DNA of 64,000 nucleotides, from positions 1,930,635 through 1,994,634 of the forward strand of contig NZ_KB933398.1 of assembly GCF_000392615.1 (NCBI RefSeq). Reading direction: 5' to 3'. Both the position numbers and the translations under genes were made by a program. Positions 35,396 through 45,275 of the stretch are shown here, in pieces (within the stretch, counting starts at the first letter, position 1; each line of letters starts with the position of its first letter). The notes under the pieces are model-generated. The model ran no database searches, had not been told where the DNA came from, and saw only the letters and a list, made by a program, of their open reading frames with translations. This DNA comes from Lysinibacillus sphaericus OT4b.31. GTDB taxonomy: Bacteria > Bacillota > Bacilli > Bacillales_A > Planococcaceae.

Positions 35396-36706
35396 ATGAC
35401 GAAACCAGTAGTAGCCATCGTAGGTCGTCCGAACGTAGGTAAGTCGACGATTTTTAATCGTATCGTTGGAGAACGTGTATCGATCGTGGAAGATATTCCA
35501 GGCGTAACACGTGATCGTATTTATAGTTCGGCAGAGTGGTTAACACATGACTTTAATATTATTGATACAGGTGGTATTGAGATTGGAGACGAGCCTTTTT
35601 TAGAACAAATTCGTCAACAAGCAGAGATTGCCATTGAAGAAGCGGACGTTATCATTTTTATGACAAATGGTCGTGAAGGTGTAACAGCGGCAGATGAGCA
35701 AGTCGCTAAAATTTTATACAAAACGAAAAAGCCAGTCGTATTAGCCGTTAATAAAATTGATAATCCAGACATGCGCGAAATGATTTATGATTTCTATGCA
35801 CTTGGCTTTGGCGAGCCTTGGCCAATTTCAGGCTCCCACGGTTTGGGCTTAGGGGATTTATTAGATGAGTGCGCGAAGCATTTCCCACAAGAAGATGAAG
35901 AACAATATGGAGAAGAAGTCATTAAGTTCTCTTTAATTGGTCGACCAAATGTTGGGAAATCTTCACTAGTAAATGCATTCTTAGGTCAAGATCGCGTGAT
36001 TGTAAGTGACATCGCTGGGACAACACGAGATGCCATTGACACGCCTTATGAATATGACGAACAGGAATATGTCATTATCGATACAGCAGGGATGCGTAAA
36101 AAAGGTAAGGTATATGAAACGACAGAGAAATATTCTGTGTTACGTGCATTGCGTGCAATTGAACGTTCTGATGTTGTTTTAGTTGTTCTAAATGCAGAAG
36201 AAGGCATTCAAGAACAAGACAAAAAAATCGCGGGCTACGCACATGAAGCAGGTAAGGCGGTTATTATCGTTGTCAATAAATGGGATGCCATTGAAAAAGA
36301 CGAAAAAACGATGAATTTCTATACACACCAGATTCGGGAGCATTTCTTATTCTTAGACTATGCACCAATTATTTTCGTATCAGCGAATACGAAACAGCGA
36401 GTTCATCAAATTTTACCAATTATCCAACGTGTAAGTGAAAATCATGCAATGCGTATTCAATCATCTATTCTTAATGAGGTAATTGAGGATGCTGTGGCAC
36501 GTAACCCAGCGCCAACGGATAAAGGGCGTCGTTTACGCCTTTATTACGCAACGCAAGTGGCGATTAAACCGCCAACATTCGTGATCTTTGTGAACGAAAC
36601 GGAACTAATGCACTTCTCTTATGAACGTTTCTTAGAAAACCGTATTCGTGAAACATTTGATTTTGAAGGAACGCCAATCCGTCTAATCACACGCGCGCGT
36701 GCTTAA
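35396..36706 (+). CDS. der: Ribosome-assembly GTPase Der (EngA)
   Basis: 436 residues with two tandem GTPase domains and a C-terminal KH-like domain. First domain: [20 protein letters not shown]. Second: [12 protein letters not shown] (near 183), DTAG, NKWD. The double GTPase is unique to Der, an essential factor for 50S subunit maturation. ATG with AAGGA upstream; TATAAT-like boxes lie near 35335-35360. Confidence 0.97.
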   Translation: MTKPVVAIVGRPNVGKSTIFNRIVGERVSIVEDIPGVTRDRIYSSAEWLTHDFNIIDTGGIEIGDEPFLEQIRQQAEIAIEEADVIIFMTNGREGVTAADEQVAKILYKTKKPVVLAVNKIDNPDMREMIYDFYALGFGEPWPISGSHGLGLGDLLDECAKHFPQEDEEQYGEEVIKFSLIGRPNVGKSSLVNAFLGQDRVIVSDIAGTTRDAIDTPYEYDEQEYVIIDTAGMRKKGKVYETTEKYSVLRALRAIERSDVVLVVLNAEEGIQEQDKKIAGYAHEAGKAVIIVVNKWDAIEKDEKTMNFYTHQIREHFLFLDYAPIIFVSANTKQRVHQILPIIQRVSENHAMRIQSSILNEVIEDAVARNPAPTDKGRRLRLYYATQVAIKPPTFVIFVNETELMHFSYERFLENRIRETFDFEGTPIRLITRARA

Positions 36707-36726
36707 CGAATATTCATACACACAGT

Positions 36727-36762
36727 ACGCCAACCTGACATTATGTAGGGTGGCGTCTTTTT
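36727..36762 (+). terminator. Terminator-like hairpin after der
   Basis: ACGCCAACCT/AGGGTGGCGT stem with one mismatch, followed by CTTTTT. It leaves only 18 bases before the gpsA start. Confidence 0.75.
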
Positions 36763-36779
36763 ACAAGGAGGGGTTTTTG

Positions 36780-37796
36780 ATGGAACGAGTTTGTGTATTA
36801 GGGGCAGGCTCATGGGGCACAGCACTTGCGATGGTACTTGCCGAAAATGGGCATGATACGCTTGTATGGACGCATAGAGCCGATCAGGCAGAAGAAATTA
36901 ATAAACAGCATACAAATAGAAAATATTTACCAGAAACGGAGCTACCTACGAATTTACATGCTACAAGTGATATTGCAGAGGCGGTAGAGCATTCTAAAAC
37001 GATTATTGTTGCTGTTCCAACAAAGGCTATTCGAGAAGTATGTGACAAAATGATTGCCACACTTGATAAAAAGGTGCTATTTGTTCATGTTTCAAAAGGC
37101 ATTGAGCCTGATTCATTGAAACGAATTTCTGAAATTTTGGCTGAGAGCTTACCGGCTGAATTTGTGGAAGAAATAGTAGTGCTCTCTGGACCAAGTCATG
37201 CCGAGGAAGTTGTTTTGCATCACCCTACAACGATTACAGCTGCTTGTGCAAATATTGAGGCTGCTGAAAAGGTGCAGGATTTATTTATGAACCAATTTTT
37301 CCGTGTCTATACAAATGAAGATGTCATTGGCGTGGAAATGGGTGGCGCCTTGAAAAACGTGATCGCATTAGCTGCAGGTATTACGGATGGCTTAAACTAT
37401 GGTGACAATGCAAAGGCTGCGCTTATTACGCGTGGACTTGCGGAAATTACGCGACTAGGCGTGAAAATGGGCGGCAATCCATTTACGTTCGCAGGACTTA
37501 CGGGCATGGGTGATTTAATCGTGACATGTACAAGTGTGCATTCACGAAATTGGCGTGCAGGAAACCTGCTAGGCAAAGGCATGAAGCTTAAAGAAGTGCT
37601 AGATCAGATGGGCATGGTGGTTGAAGGTGTACGGACAACAAAGGCAGCCCATCAATTGGCGGAAAAATATGATGTGGCTATGCCGATTTCTACGGAGCTT
37701 TATGGTGTGCTTTTTAACGATGTTGAGCCAAAAGTGGCGGTCGATGCGTTAATGATGCGTGTTAAAAAGCGAGAAATCGATGAGCTGACACAATGA
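36780..37796 (+). CDS. gpsA: Glycerol-3-phosphate dehydrogenase [NAD(P)+]
   Basis: 338 residues from ATG 36780, with AAGGAGGGG upstream; a frame from 36699 overlaps der and the terminator. Nucleotide site VCVLGAGSWGTALAMVLAENG at the N-terminus; catalytic Lys in GVEMGGALKNVIALAAGI; GLTGMGDLIVTCTS near 240. Makes sn-glycerol-3-phosphate for phospholipids. Conserved der-gpsA order. Confidence 0.97.
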   Translation: MERVCVLGAGSWGTALAMVLAENGHDTLVWTHRADQAEEINKQHTNRKYLPETELPTNLHATSDIAEAVEHSKTIIVAVPTKAIREVCDKMIATLDKKVLFVHVSKGIEPDSLKRISEILAESLPAEFVEEIVVLSGPSHAEEVVLHHPTTITAACANIEAAEKVQDLFMNQFFRVYTNEDVIGVEMGGALKNVIALAAGITDGLNYGDNAKAALITRGLAEITRLGVKMGGNPFTFAGLTGMGDLIVTCTSVHSRNWRAGNLLGKGMKLKEVLDQMGMVVEGVRTTKAAHQLAEKYDVAMPISTELYGVLFNDVEPKVAVDALMMRVKKREIDELTQ

Positions 37797-37850
37797 TCGC
37801 AATAGTATTATAAATCAACTTGTCTATTTCGTCTTAAAATGGACACAAAT

Positions 37851-37885
37851 GAGGTGTCTCGGAATTACTTCTGAGGCGCCTTTAT
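37851..37885 (+). terminator. Terminator-like hairpin after gpsA
   Basis: AGGTGTCTC/GAGGCGCCT stem with G-U pairs, followed by TTTATG. The U-run is short, so termination may be partial. Confidence 0.5.
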
Positions 37886-38038
37886 GTTGTACTAAACGCC
37901 AATTTCCTGGCTTCTCTGCCCCTTTAGCTACAATAAAAAGGTTGTTAAAGTAAGGGACAGTTATTTCATTTTTACGGAAGCGCATAGTATAATATACGTT
38001 GATTGTCTCATGACATTGATGAAAGGTGGTTGTTCTGA

Positions 38039-38251
38039 ATGGGTCCGTTAGCACATATGCCAGCACTCGATATAATGTGGGTATCATTTTATTGTATTGG
38101 CTTTATGATTATTTCAGTCGGTTTAATTTATTTAAGTAGAAATAAGATTTCAAATGGTTTTTTACGTATCATCGTAAATTTAATCGCATACATACTGTTT
38201 GGACTGGGTACATTTTTAATGGTACTTATTGTTGCCACATGGCCAGCTTAA
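38039..38251 (+). CDS. yphE: Small membrane protein YphE (DUF2768-like)
   Basis: 70 residues with two membrane segments (about 9-30 and 40-64) joined by a short basic loop. The ATG has AAAGGTGG upstream. Size, topology and position between gpsA and yphF match B. subtilis YphE (67 residues), for which no function is known. Confidence 0.8.
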   Translation: MGPLAHMPALDIMWVSFYCIGFMIISVGLIYLSRNKISNGFLRIIVNLIAYILFGLGTFLMVLIVATWPA

Positions 38252-38272
38252 CAACAAGGGGGAGTAAATGAC

Positions 38273-39052
38273 ATGAAAAAACGAAGTGCCTTTCTTTTGA
38301 TGGCGATAGCAGCAGTACTACTAGTTGGCTGTGCTTTTCCAGAAGATCAAAAAGTAGCTAACAAAGTACCAGATGTTGACCAACTTGCAGCGGTGCAACG
38401 TGCGGTCAATGAGTATCGTGAAGCAACTGGTGGCCTTGTACCTATTAAAAATCGTGATATGGATACAGATATTTATATAAAATATTTAATCGATTTTGAA
38501 AAACTTATTCCGAAATATATTGCACAAATTCCGGGCAATGCTTATGAAAAAGGTGGCATTTATCAATATATTATTTGGGATCCTGAAAACACGGCTCAAG
38601 TAAAATTAGTAGATTTAAACTCCGCGGAGCGTATGCGAGAGTTAAATATTCGCAAAATCGGCATGAAATATATGCCGATAGAGGGTGCTATTTCTGATAA
38701 TGTGTATCAAATAAACTTTGGTAAATTAGGCTATGAATCAGAAGTAACCGTGAAAAGTCCCTATTCAGGTGCTGAATTACCAATTTTTATGACTGGTGAT
38801 GGCGAATTGCATGTTGACTATGCGATTGATTTAAATCAATTATTAAAAGAAGACAAGCCTGATGTACAACCAGGTGATGATATTCGTCAACTTCTTGTCG
38901 ATAAATATCCGGTGGTACCTGCTTATTCTGTACCATATACAGTAGATGAAAATGGAGAACCGACGTTTATGATGGAAGCTTATAAAGCGGACAGGCAAAA
39001 AGCGCAGGATGACACAGAGGCGACACAAGAGAAAGAAACAGAATCAAAGTAA
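38273..39052 (+). CDS. yphF: Lipoprotein YphF
   Basis: 259 residues. A lipoprotein signal peptide ends in a clear lipobox (LLVGC, Cys near 20), so the mature protein is anchored outside the membrane. The rest is soluble, with an acidic, Thr/Glu-rich C-terminal tail. Position before spoIVA is that of B. subtilis YphF (244 residues); function unknown. A strong terminator follows its stop. Confidence 0.85.
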   Translation: MKKRSAFLLMAIAAVLLVGCAFPEDQKVANKVPDVDQLAAVQRAVNEYREATGGLVPIKNRDMDTDIYIKYLIDFEKLIPKYIAQIPGNAYEKGGIYQYIIWDPENTAQVKLVDLNSAERMRELNIRKIGMKYMPIEGAISDNVYQINFGKLGYESEVTVKSPYSGAELPIFMTGDGELHVDYAIDLNQLLKEDKPDVQPGDDIRQLLVDKYPVVPAYSVPYTVDENGEPTFMMEAYKADRQKAQDDTEATQEKETESK

Positions 39053-39055
39053 TGT

Positions 39056-39088
39056 ACAGCTCCTTACACAAATTGTAGGGAGCTTTTT
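39056..39088 (+). terminator. Terminator of yphF
   Basis: AGCTCCtTACA/TGTAgGGAGCT stem with a CAAAT loop, followed by TTTTT. The T-run runs into the -35 region of the spoIVA promoter. Confidence 0.9.
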
Positions 39089-39116
39089 CATATTTATTGG
39101 CATGCTCGCATATAGT
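39088..39116 (+). promoter_or_regulatory. Putative SigE promoter of spoIVA
   Basis: TCATATT at 39088-39094, spacer of 14, CATATAGT at 39109-39116, close to the SigE consensus (ATA near -35, CATACANT at -10). spoIVA is a known SigE (mother cell) gene, which supports the call. The start codon lies 30 bases downstream. Confidence 0.7.
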
Positions 39117-39146
39117 GAAAAAGCGTAGATAAAGGAGGCAGAAACC

Positions 39147-40625
39147 TTGAGTGAAGCAGTATTTAAAGAAATTGCAGAGCGCACAAATGGCGATGTTTAT
39201 ATTGGTGTTGTCGGTCCAGTACGTGTAGGTAAATCAACATTTGTAAAAAAAGTAATGGAAGCGGTTGTGTTACCGAATATTGTGGATACTACAGAAAGAA
39301 TGCGAGCACAGGACGAGCTGCCACAAAGCTCGCCAGGCCCAGTCATCATGACTGCTGAGCCGAAGTTTGTGCCTGCCCAAGCAACACGGATTGCAGTTGG
39401 TGAAGATGAAATGACATTCCAAATTCGTTTAGCAGACTGCGTCGGTTATGTAATTGATGGTACAAAGGGCTATGAGGATGAAAACGGTCCAAAATTTGTG
39501 CATACACCTTGGCACACAGAACCAATTCCTTTCCAAGAAGCAGCAAAAATTGGTACGGATAAAGTGATACGTGATCATGCGAATATCGGTATTGTTGTGA
39601 CAACAGACGGTACAGTAAATGGTATTCAACGTCATGCCGCAGAAAAAGCCGAAGAGGAAATCGTAGGGCAGTTAAAGGAAATTGGTAAACCATTTGTCAT
39701 CTTGTTAAATTGCCAAATGCCAGCACGGGAAGAAACTGTACAGCTTCGTAACGAATTATTTGAACGCTATAATGTGCCCGTAATTGCGATTTCAATCGAT
39801 CAAATGCGTGCATCAGATATTCAATATATTTTGCAAGAGGCACTTTTCGAATTTCCAATACGTACTATTGAGGTTGAGAAACCAGATTGGTTAGATGTAT
39901 TAGATGCGTCACACCCATTAAATGTGGCGCTCATTGATTCGATGGAAGAAGTACTCTCATCAGTGATGAAAATTCGAGATGTGCAACAGGCTTCAGATGC
40001 CTTTAAAGCCATTGATTTTATTGATCAAAGTGAAGTGGTACATGTAGATGCTGGGATTGGTACAGCAGTTATTCGCGTATCGTTGCAAGGAGAACTGTAT
40101 AAAGCAGTTTGCAATGAATGGTTGGATGAGCCGATTGAGACGAAGCGAGATTGGCTACTATTTATTAAAGAAGCTGCTGAAGCAAAAGAAGCTCAAAAAC
40201 GCTTTAAAGAAGCCATTAATGAAGCAGATAAGAGTGGTTATGGCGTAACTTTACCGATGATGCAGGAATTTGAACCAACAGCACCAGAACTGATTAAACA
40301 AAATAATTTCTACGGTGTACGTATGAAGGCAAAAGCGCCATCTTATCATATTATTCGAGTTGATATGGAATCTGAATTTGCACCGCTTATTGGCTCAGAG
40401 TTCCATAGTCAACAGTTACTTAAGGATTTAAATCATGCTTATTTACATGATCGTGATGCCCTATGGCAAACACAACTTTTTGGTACACCGCTGCATGAAG
40501 TGTTAAAAGAAGGGATACGCTATAAAATGAATGCTGTGCCACCTACAGCTAAAAAACGTATGCGTCAAACAATTGAACGCATGGTAAATGAAGGTGAAAG
40601 AGGTTTAGTGACATTTATTTTATAG
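39147..40625 (+). CDS. spoIVA: Spore coat morphogenetic ATPase SpoIVA
   Basis: 492 residues, the same length as B. subtilis SpoIVA, from TTG 39147 with AAAGGAGG upstream. N-terminal P-loop GVVGPVRVGKSTFVKK (near 21-36) in a TRAFAC-like ATPase domain. The middle and C-terminal domains end in RGLVTFIL. SpoIVA hydrolyses ATP to polymerise on the outer forespore membrane and forms the base of the spore coat. Expression from the SigE-type promoter fits the mother cell. This gene marks the host as an endospore former. Confidence 0.97.
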   Translation: MSEAVFKEIAERTNGDVYIGVVGPVRVGKSTFVKKVMEAVVLPNIVDTTERMRAQDELPQSSPGPVIMTAEPKFVPAQATRIAVGEDEMTFQIRLADCVGYVIDGTKGYEDENGPKFVHTPWHTEPIPFQEAAKIGTDKVIRDHANIGIVVTTDGTVNGIQRHAAEKAEEEIVGQLKEIGKPFVILLNCQMPAREETVQLRNELFERYNVPVIAISIDQMRASDIQYILQEALFEFPIRTIEVEKPDWLDVLDASHPLNVALIDSMEEVLSSVMKIRDVQQASDAFKAIDFIDQSEVVHVDAGIGTAVIRVSLQGELYKAVCNEWLDEPIETKRDWLLFIKEAAEAKEAQKRFKEAINEADKSGYGVTLPMMQEFEPTAPELIKQNNFYGVRMKAKAPSYHIIRVDMESEFAPLIGSEFHSQQLLKDLNHAYLHDRDALWQTQLFGTPLHEVLKEGIRYKMNAVPPTAKKRMRQTIERMVNEGERGLVTFIL

Positions 40626-40661
40626 TGAAAAAAAGGAAAATAAAGCGCAAAAAAATATCTT

Positions 40662-40700
40662 AGGGCTTTTCGTTTTTATGCGAAAAGTCCTTTTATTTTC
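40662..40700 (+). terminator. Terminator of spoIVA
   Basis: GGGCTTTTCG/CGAAAAGTCC stem (one wobble), TTTTTATG loop, then TTTTATTTTC. Confidence 0.85.
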
Positions 40701-40824
40701 GTATTTTGGGTAAAAAAATGCTTTTTTGGTTATAATCATGGATGAATACAGTTGCGTCGCGGTTTTCTATGTGTTACTCTTTTTACAGAATTGATTCATG
40801 ACCCTTTGAGAGGAGGTGAATGGT

Positions 40825-41097
40825 GTGAATAAAACAGAATTAGTAAACTCTGTTGCTGAAGCTGCAGGTCTTTCTAAAAAAGACGCTTCTAAAGCAGTTG
40901 AAGCTGTATTTGATACAATTCAAGATGCTCTTGCAAAGGGTGACAAAGTACAATTAATCGGTTTTGGTAACTTTGAAGTACGTGAACGTGCGGCTCGTAA
41001 AGGTCGTAACCCACAAACAGGTAAAGAAATCGAAATCGCTGCTAGCAAGGTACCTGCTTTCAAACCAGGTAAAGCGCTTAAAGATGCTGTAAAATAA
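40825..41097 (+). CDS. hbs: Histone-like DNA-binding protein HBsu
   Basis: 90 residues from GTG 40825, with AGGAGGTGA five bases upstream; GTG 40816 lies inside that site. Begins [20 protein letters not shown] and carries the HU signature [20 protein letters not shown] on the DNA-binding arm. Almost the same length as B. subtilis HBsu (92). The essential nucleoid protein. Position between spoIVA and folE (mtrA) is conserved. Confidence 0.97.
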   Translation: MNKTELVNSVAEAAGLSKKDASKAVEAVFDTIQDALAKGDKVQLIGFGNFEVRERAARKGRNPQTGKEIEIAASKVPAFKPGKALKDAVK

Positions 41098-41117
41098 TAC
41101 ACGTCTTCAGTTACATA

Positions 41118-41158
41118 GAGCAGTCTTCATGTAAACGAACATGAAGGCTGCTCTTTTT
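41118..41158 (+). terminator. Terminator of hbs
   Basis: GAGCAGtCTTCATGT/ACATGAAGgCTGCTC stem of about 15 bp, AAACGA loop, TTTTT. Confidence 0.95.
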
Positions 41159-41206
41159 GATGAGTAGATGTATACATAGAGTGCTACACGTAATTTTTAA
41201 CTTCTT

Positions 41207-41390
41207 TCAACAGAAGTCTCCCACCTCTATAGGTGGTGAGATGAATGCGGGTTTAAGTTACTTTTCAGCGGGTGTCTAAACACCTGCTGAAAGAAAAAGC
41301 TTCCGGCGGATGTCGCGGAATCGGAAAGGAGTTCTTTGTGCAAGCAAAACCGAATCCGGACGCAATTATGCCGAGGCATAATTGATTGAG
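41207..41390. mobile_element. Relic of an IS200/IS605-like end joined to the CCGGACGC repeat
   Basis: Hairpin CCACCTCTATAGGTGG at 41221-41236 in the context AGTCTCCCACCTCTATAGG resembles the 3' hairpin of IS200/IS605-family (TnpB) elements. It is followed by CAGCGGGTGT/ACACCTGCTG (41266-41289), then CTTCCGGCGGATGTCGCGG and the right-end hairpin CAATTATGCC/GGCATAATTG (41363-41384) preceded by AATCCGGACG. No transposase gene is present. The right part matches the repeats at 29.1 and 60.1 kb. Confidence 0.5.
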
Positions 41391-41501
41391 ATATGTTGAT
41401 TTTGCTGTGAATCAGGTAAGTCATTTTGCGCTTACCTTTTGGATATGCTACGATGCAAAGAGAAATGTGTAATGTTTTGATATGCAGGAGGGTTTTTACG
41501 G

Positions 41502-42071
41502 ATGTCGAATGTTGATTTATTGAAAATAGAACAAGCAGTTAAGATGATTTTAGAAGCGGTCGGTGAAGATGTAAACCGTGAAGGGCTACTTGATACGCCA
41601 AAGCGTGTTGCTAAAATGTACGCAGAAATGTTTAGTGGCTTACATGAAGATGCAAAGGATTATTTTAAAACCGTTTTCCATGAGGATCATGAGGAATTAG
41701 TACTTGTAAAGGACATTCCATTTTATTCAATGTGCGAGCATCACCTGGTGCCGTTTTACGGAAAAGCACATGTAGCTTACATACCAAACGATGGCATTGT
41801 TGCAGGGCTTAGTAAATTAGGGCGTGCAGTAGAGACGATTGCCCGTCGTCCGCAGTTACAGGAGCGTATTACTTCATCTGTGGCAGATACAATTATGGAA
41901 ATGCTATCGCCACAGGGCGTTTATGTAGTCATTGAAGCAGAACATATGTGCATGACTATGCGAGGACTTAAAAAGCCGGGTTCGAAAACAGTGACTTCTG
42001 TGGCGCGTGGCATTTATCAAGAAGATGAAATAAAACGTAGAGAAGTCTTATCATTTATTCAAATGTCTTAA
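41502..42071 (+). CDS. folE: GTP cyclohydrolase I
   Basis: 189 residues. Zinc site residues in [12 protein letters not shown] (near 74-85) and [12 protein letters not shown] (near 145-157), with [14 protein letters not shown] at the N-terminus. Converts GTP to dihydroneopterin triphosphate, the first step of folate synthesis. ATG with AGGAGGG upstream. Called mtrA in B. subtilis, where it is cotranscribed with mtrB as here. Confidence 0.97.
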   Translation: MSNVDLLKIEQAVKMILEAVGEDVNREGLLDTPKRVAKMYAEMFSGLHEDAKDYFKTVFHEDHEELVLVKDIPFYSMCEHHLVPFYGKAHVAYIPNDGIVAGLSKLGRAVETIARRPQLQERITSSVADTIMEMLSPQGVYVVIEAEHMCMTMRGLKKPGSKTVTSVARGIYQEDEIKRREVLSFIQMS

Positions 42072-42134
42072 ATTGCATGTCTAATTGTGTTATGATGTAC
42101 TAAGAATTTGTCGGATTTAAGGAGTGTACAGACG

Positions 42135-42353
42135 ATGGCGCAAGATTATATAGTTATACAGGCAGAAGAAGATGGCGTGCATGTGATTGGTTTAACACGT
42201 GGGACGGATACAAAATTCCATCATTCTGAAAAATTAGATGCTGGTGAAGTAATGATTGCTCAATTCACTGAGCACACATCTGCTATGAAAATTCGGGGTA
42301 AAGCACAAATCCATACAGCACATGGTGTAATCCAGAGTGAAGGGAAAAAGTAA
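42135..42353 (+). CDS. mtrB: trp RNA-binding attenuation protein (TRAP)
   Basis: 72 residues from ATG 42135, with AAGGAGTG eight bases upstream. Sequence such as [20 protein letters not shown] and [15 protein letters not shown] matches TRAP, an 11-mer that binds tryptophan and then wraps (G/U)AG repeats in trp leader mRNA. Lies 63 bases after folE. The trp operon normally found near here is missing from the window, so its targets must be elsewhere. Confidence 0.95.
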   Translation: MAQDYIVIQAEEDGVHVIGLTRGTDTKFHHSEKLDAGEVMIAQFTEHTSAMKIRGKAQIHTAHGVIQSEGKK

Positions 42354-42708
42354 CGTCGCTTTGTAAAGATACCTTCTATTCCACGGGAACAAACGCACAG
42401 TGTGAGTGTAAATATTACATTTGTGCATGAATTTCTATGGCTGAGTAGGTGGGGCCCGCAAGCTGTGGTCACATATACAATATAACAAAAGTAAAAACGA
42501 GTATGTGTTCTTTAATTCGGTTTACGGGCAGTTGGGTTTCCTACCATTTTTTTCTCAGCGTCTCTGTGGTGGGGGTCTTACTGCCCGTTCATGCTGGTAA
42601 GCAAAAACTTTTTATTCCGAATCGTTGCTTATGCTATAATGACTCAGTAAGCAAGCGTTGTATCATGCATATGATAAACGTATTCGAAAGTGAAATGGAG
42701 TAAGGTCT
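42354..42708. other. mtrB-hepS gap with a large bipartite hairpin
   Basis: No gene seen. At 42524-42588 ACGGGCAGT/ACTGCCCGT forms a perfect 9-bp outer stem, and CCTACCA/TGGTGGG a 7-bp inner stem, closed by a T-rich loop of about 20 bases. There is no T-run after it, so it is not a standard terminator. A TATAAT box at about 42634 probably starts the hepS transcript downstream. The hairpin could be a terminator relic or an independent small RNA. Confidence 0.5.
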
Positions 42709-43476
42709 ATGAATGCAACATACATTCAAAATTCAATTGCACAGTTAAAAACAGAGATTTTCATGGATGTTCGTCATAGAACTTTGCAAAAATACACAGG
42801 AGTGCCTGTGCTCGATGAAAATCAATTGTTTCACTTGTTAGTTCCCTTTTTGAATGGTGAAGAGTGGCAACAAGAACAAAGAGAAGCGGCAATTACTGTT
42901 GGCATTGTGTACGCAGCCCTAGCGGCTCACGATCATATAAAAGAATTAGACGCCACTTCAAAAGAACAGCAGCTAACCGTTTTAGCCGGAGACTTTTATA
43001 GTGGTCGTTATTATGAGATTTTGGCGATGTCGGGAAATGTCGCATTGATTCGAAACTTGTCTCAAGGAATTGTATCGCGTTGCGAGCATCAAATTAAAGT
43101 ATATGAGGCAGAAAAACGTACGGTCGAACAATGGTTTTCCTCAATCAGCAATATAGAATCAGGTTTAATTGCGCAGTTTTTTAAGCTCTATGCGTATAGA
43201 GAATATGTACCGATTATGGAAAAGAGCTTATTAATTATACGCTTGGAAAGAGAATTTCTTTCTTACCAGCGTGGACAGGTATCCATAATGAGTAAAGTGC
43301 TTGAACAAAGTGCAGAACAGGCAGGCGCGACCTACAACAGCGTTATGCAAGACAAAATTGCGCGTTTAAAAACAGAGTTGTTGCAGTTTTTAGACCAAGC
43401 ATCATTTTTACAAAGTGATGTGAAACAAGCTCTACAAGCGCGCGTAGAGGCATCTATCGCCTCTACTAACGGATAA
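42709..43476 (+). CDS. hepS: Heptaprenyl diphosphate synthase component I
   Basis: 255 residues, mainly helical, with no DDxxD motif, as expected for the non-catalytic small subunit of the two-part enzyme. The segment [20 protein letters not shown] near 92 is typical of the HepS family. Works with HepT (44215) to make the C35 side chain of menaquinone. The order hepS-menG-hepT is conserved in Bacillus. Confidence 0.93.
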   Translation: MNATYIQNSIAQLKTEIFMDVRHRTLQKYTGVPVLDENQLFHLLVPFLNGEEWQQEQREAAITVGIVYAALAAHDHIKELDATSKEQQLTVLAGDFYSGRYYEILAMSGNVALIRNLSQGIVSRCEHQIKVYEAEKRTVEQWFSSISNIESGLIAQFFKLYAYREYVPIMEKSLLIIRLEREFLSYQRGQVSIMSKVLEQSAEQAGATYNSVMQDKIARLKTELLQFLDQASFLQSDVKQALQARVEASIASTNG

Positions 43477-43490
43477 GAGGGGTTTTCAAA

Positions 43491-44195
43491 ATGGCTAAAT
43501 CGAAAGAAGAGCACGTACACGAAGTATTTGAAAGTATTTCGGAAAGTTATGACAAAATGAATGGTGTTATCAGCTTCCAAATGCATGTCGGCTGGCGCAA
43601 TGATACGATGAAGCGTATGGCTGTTAAACCTGGATCGAAAGCTTTAGATGTTTGCTGTGGTACGGCAGATTGGACAATTGCCTTAGCTGAGGCTGTTGGA
43701 GAACAAGGTGAAGTAAAGGGCTTAGATTTCAGTAAAAACATGCTGAAAGTCGGAGAACAAAAGGTAACCGCCTATCCGCAAATTGAGCTTATACAAGGGA
43801 ATGCAATGGAATTACCGTTCCCGGACAACACATTTGATTATGTGACAATCGGTTTTGGGCTTCGTAATGTACCAGATTATTTACAAGTGTTAAAAGAAAT
43901 GCAACGTGTTGTGAAACCAGGTGGAATGGTTGTATGTTTAGAAACATCACAATCTGAAATTCCAGGCTATCGACAACTATTCCGATTTTATTTTAAATAT
44001 ATTATGCCGTTATTCGGTAAAATGTTTGCGAAAAGCTATAAAGAATATTCATGGTTACAGGAATCTGCAAATGATTTCCCAGGCATGAAGAAGTTAGCAC
44101 AAATGTTTGGACAGGCAGGTTTAGAAAAAGTAACGTACAAAGCATACAGTGGCGGCGCTGCGGCAATGCATATGGGCTTAAAAAAAGTACGTTAA
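43491..44195 (+). CDS. menG: Demethylmenaquinone methyltransferase
   Basis: 234 residues. SAM-binding motif [16 protein letters not shown] near 50-64, [20 protein letters not shown] and the UbiE signature [15 protein letters not shown]. Methylates demethylmenaquinone in the last step of menaquinone synthesis. Lies 14 bases after hepS. Confidence 0.96.
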   Translation: MAKSKEEHVHEVFESISESYDKMNGVISFQMHVGWRNDTMKRMAVKPGSKALDVCCGTADWTIALAEAVGEQGEVKGLDFSKNMLKVGEQKVTAYPQIELIQGNAMELPFPDNTFDYVTIGFGLRNVPDYLQVLKEMQRVVKPGGMVVCLETSQSEIPGYRQLFRFYFKYIMPLFGKMFAKSYKEYSWLQESANDFPGMKKLAQMFGQAGLEKVTYKAYSGGAAAMHMGLKKVR

Positions 44196-44214
44196 TGGGG
44201 GAAGGTTTTCACGC

Positions 44215-45189
44215 GTGGAAAAGATGAAGTTAAAACTACTCTATTCCGATTTGAAATCAGATATAGATATCATCGAACAAGAATTAGAAAAAGCGGTGAA
44301 CTCGTCTTCACATTTGATTAATGATGCTTCTCTCCATTTATTACAAGCTGGTGGCAAACGAATACGACCAATTTTTGTGTTGCTTGGCGCGAAATTTGGC
44401 GATTATAATATCGAAAAGATGAAAGATGTGGCTGTGCCTCTAGAGCTCATTCACATGGCGTCACTAGTGCATGATGATGTGATTGATGATTCCGATATGC
44501 GAAGAGGACGACCGACTGTCAAATCGCAATGGAATAACAGAGTAGCAATGTACACGGGCGATTTTATTTTTGCGCGTGCACTTGAATATATTACAAAGCT
44601 CGAAGACCCACTTGTACATCAAATTTTGGCGCGGACAATGGTGGAAATTTGTAACGGTGAAGTCATTCAAATTGAAGATAAATTTAGGTTGGATCAGGGC
44701 TTAAAGGATTATTTTAGACGAATAAAACGAAAAACGGCTTTACTGATTTCTTCTAGTTGTGAGCTTGGTGCAGTGGCAGCAGGCGTTGATGCAAAAACGG
44801 TGAGCCATTTAAAACGCTTTGGATATTTTGTTGGCATGAGCTTCCAAATTATCGACGATGTCTTAGATATCATGGCAACCGATAAAGAATTAGGGAAGCC
44901 TGCAGGTAGTGATTTATTGCAAGGAAACATTACATTGCCGATTTTATTATTAAAAGATGACCCCCAGTTGCAACCTTATTTAGCGAAAGTGTTTGCAGGT
45001 ACGTTAACAGAGCCGGAACGTCAAAAAATGTTGCACTATGTGCGTAAATCTGATGCTATTGCGCAAGCTAATAAAATGAGCGATAAATATTTAAAAAAAG
45101 CATTACAAGAAATAGATGCTTTGCCAAAACATCCCATAAAGAAAAAATTACGTGATATTGCTTTATTCATGGGCAAGCGTAAATTCTAG
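44215..45189 (+). CDS. hepT: Heptaprenyl diphosphate synthase component II
   Basis: 324 residues from GTG 44215, with GGGGGAAGG nine bases upstream. Polyprenyl synthase motifs: GGKRIRPIFVLLGA, the first Asp-rich motif LVHDDVIDDSDMRRGRPT (near 82-99) and the second FQIIDDVLDIMAT. Catalytic subunit that extends FPP to heptaprenyl diphosphate with HepS. Confidence 0.97.
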   Translation: MEKMKLKLLYSDLKSDIDIIEQELEKAVNSSSHLINDASLHLLQAGGKRIRPIFVLLGAKFGDYNIEKMKDVAVPLELIHMASLVHDDVIDDSDMRRGRPTVKSQWNNRVAMYTGDFIFARALEYITKLEDPLVHQILARTMVEICNGEVIQIEDKFRLDQGLKDYFRRIKRKTALLISSSCELGAVAAGVDAKTVSHLKRFGYFVGMSFQIIDDVLDIMATDKELGKPAGSDLLQGNITLPILLLKDDPQLQPYLAKVFAGTLTEPERQKMLHYVRKSDAIAQANKMSDKYLKKALQEIDALPKHPIKKKLRDIALFMGKRKF

Positions 45190-45275
45190 CTTTTTGTTGT
45201 ACAAAGGCTCATTTTTTGTTAATATTTATCGGTAGGTGTAAAACCTGTTAGACGAATTTAAGGAGTGTTTTAAAC

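Noticed and set aside
36699..36780. Upstream extension of gpsA overlapping der
   Set aside because: The extension crosses a terminator hairpin, while ATG 36780 has a perfect ribosome site and a conserved N-terminus.
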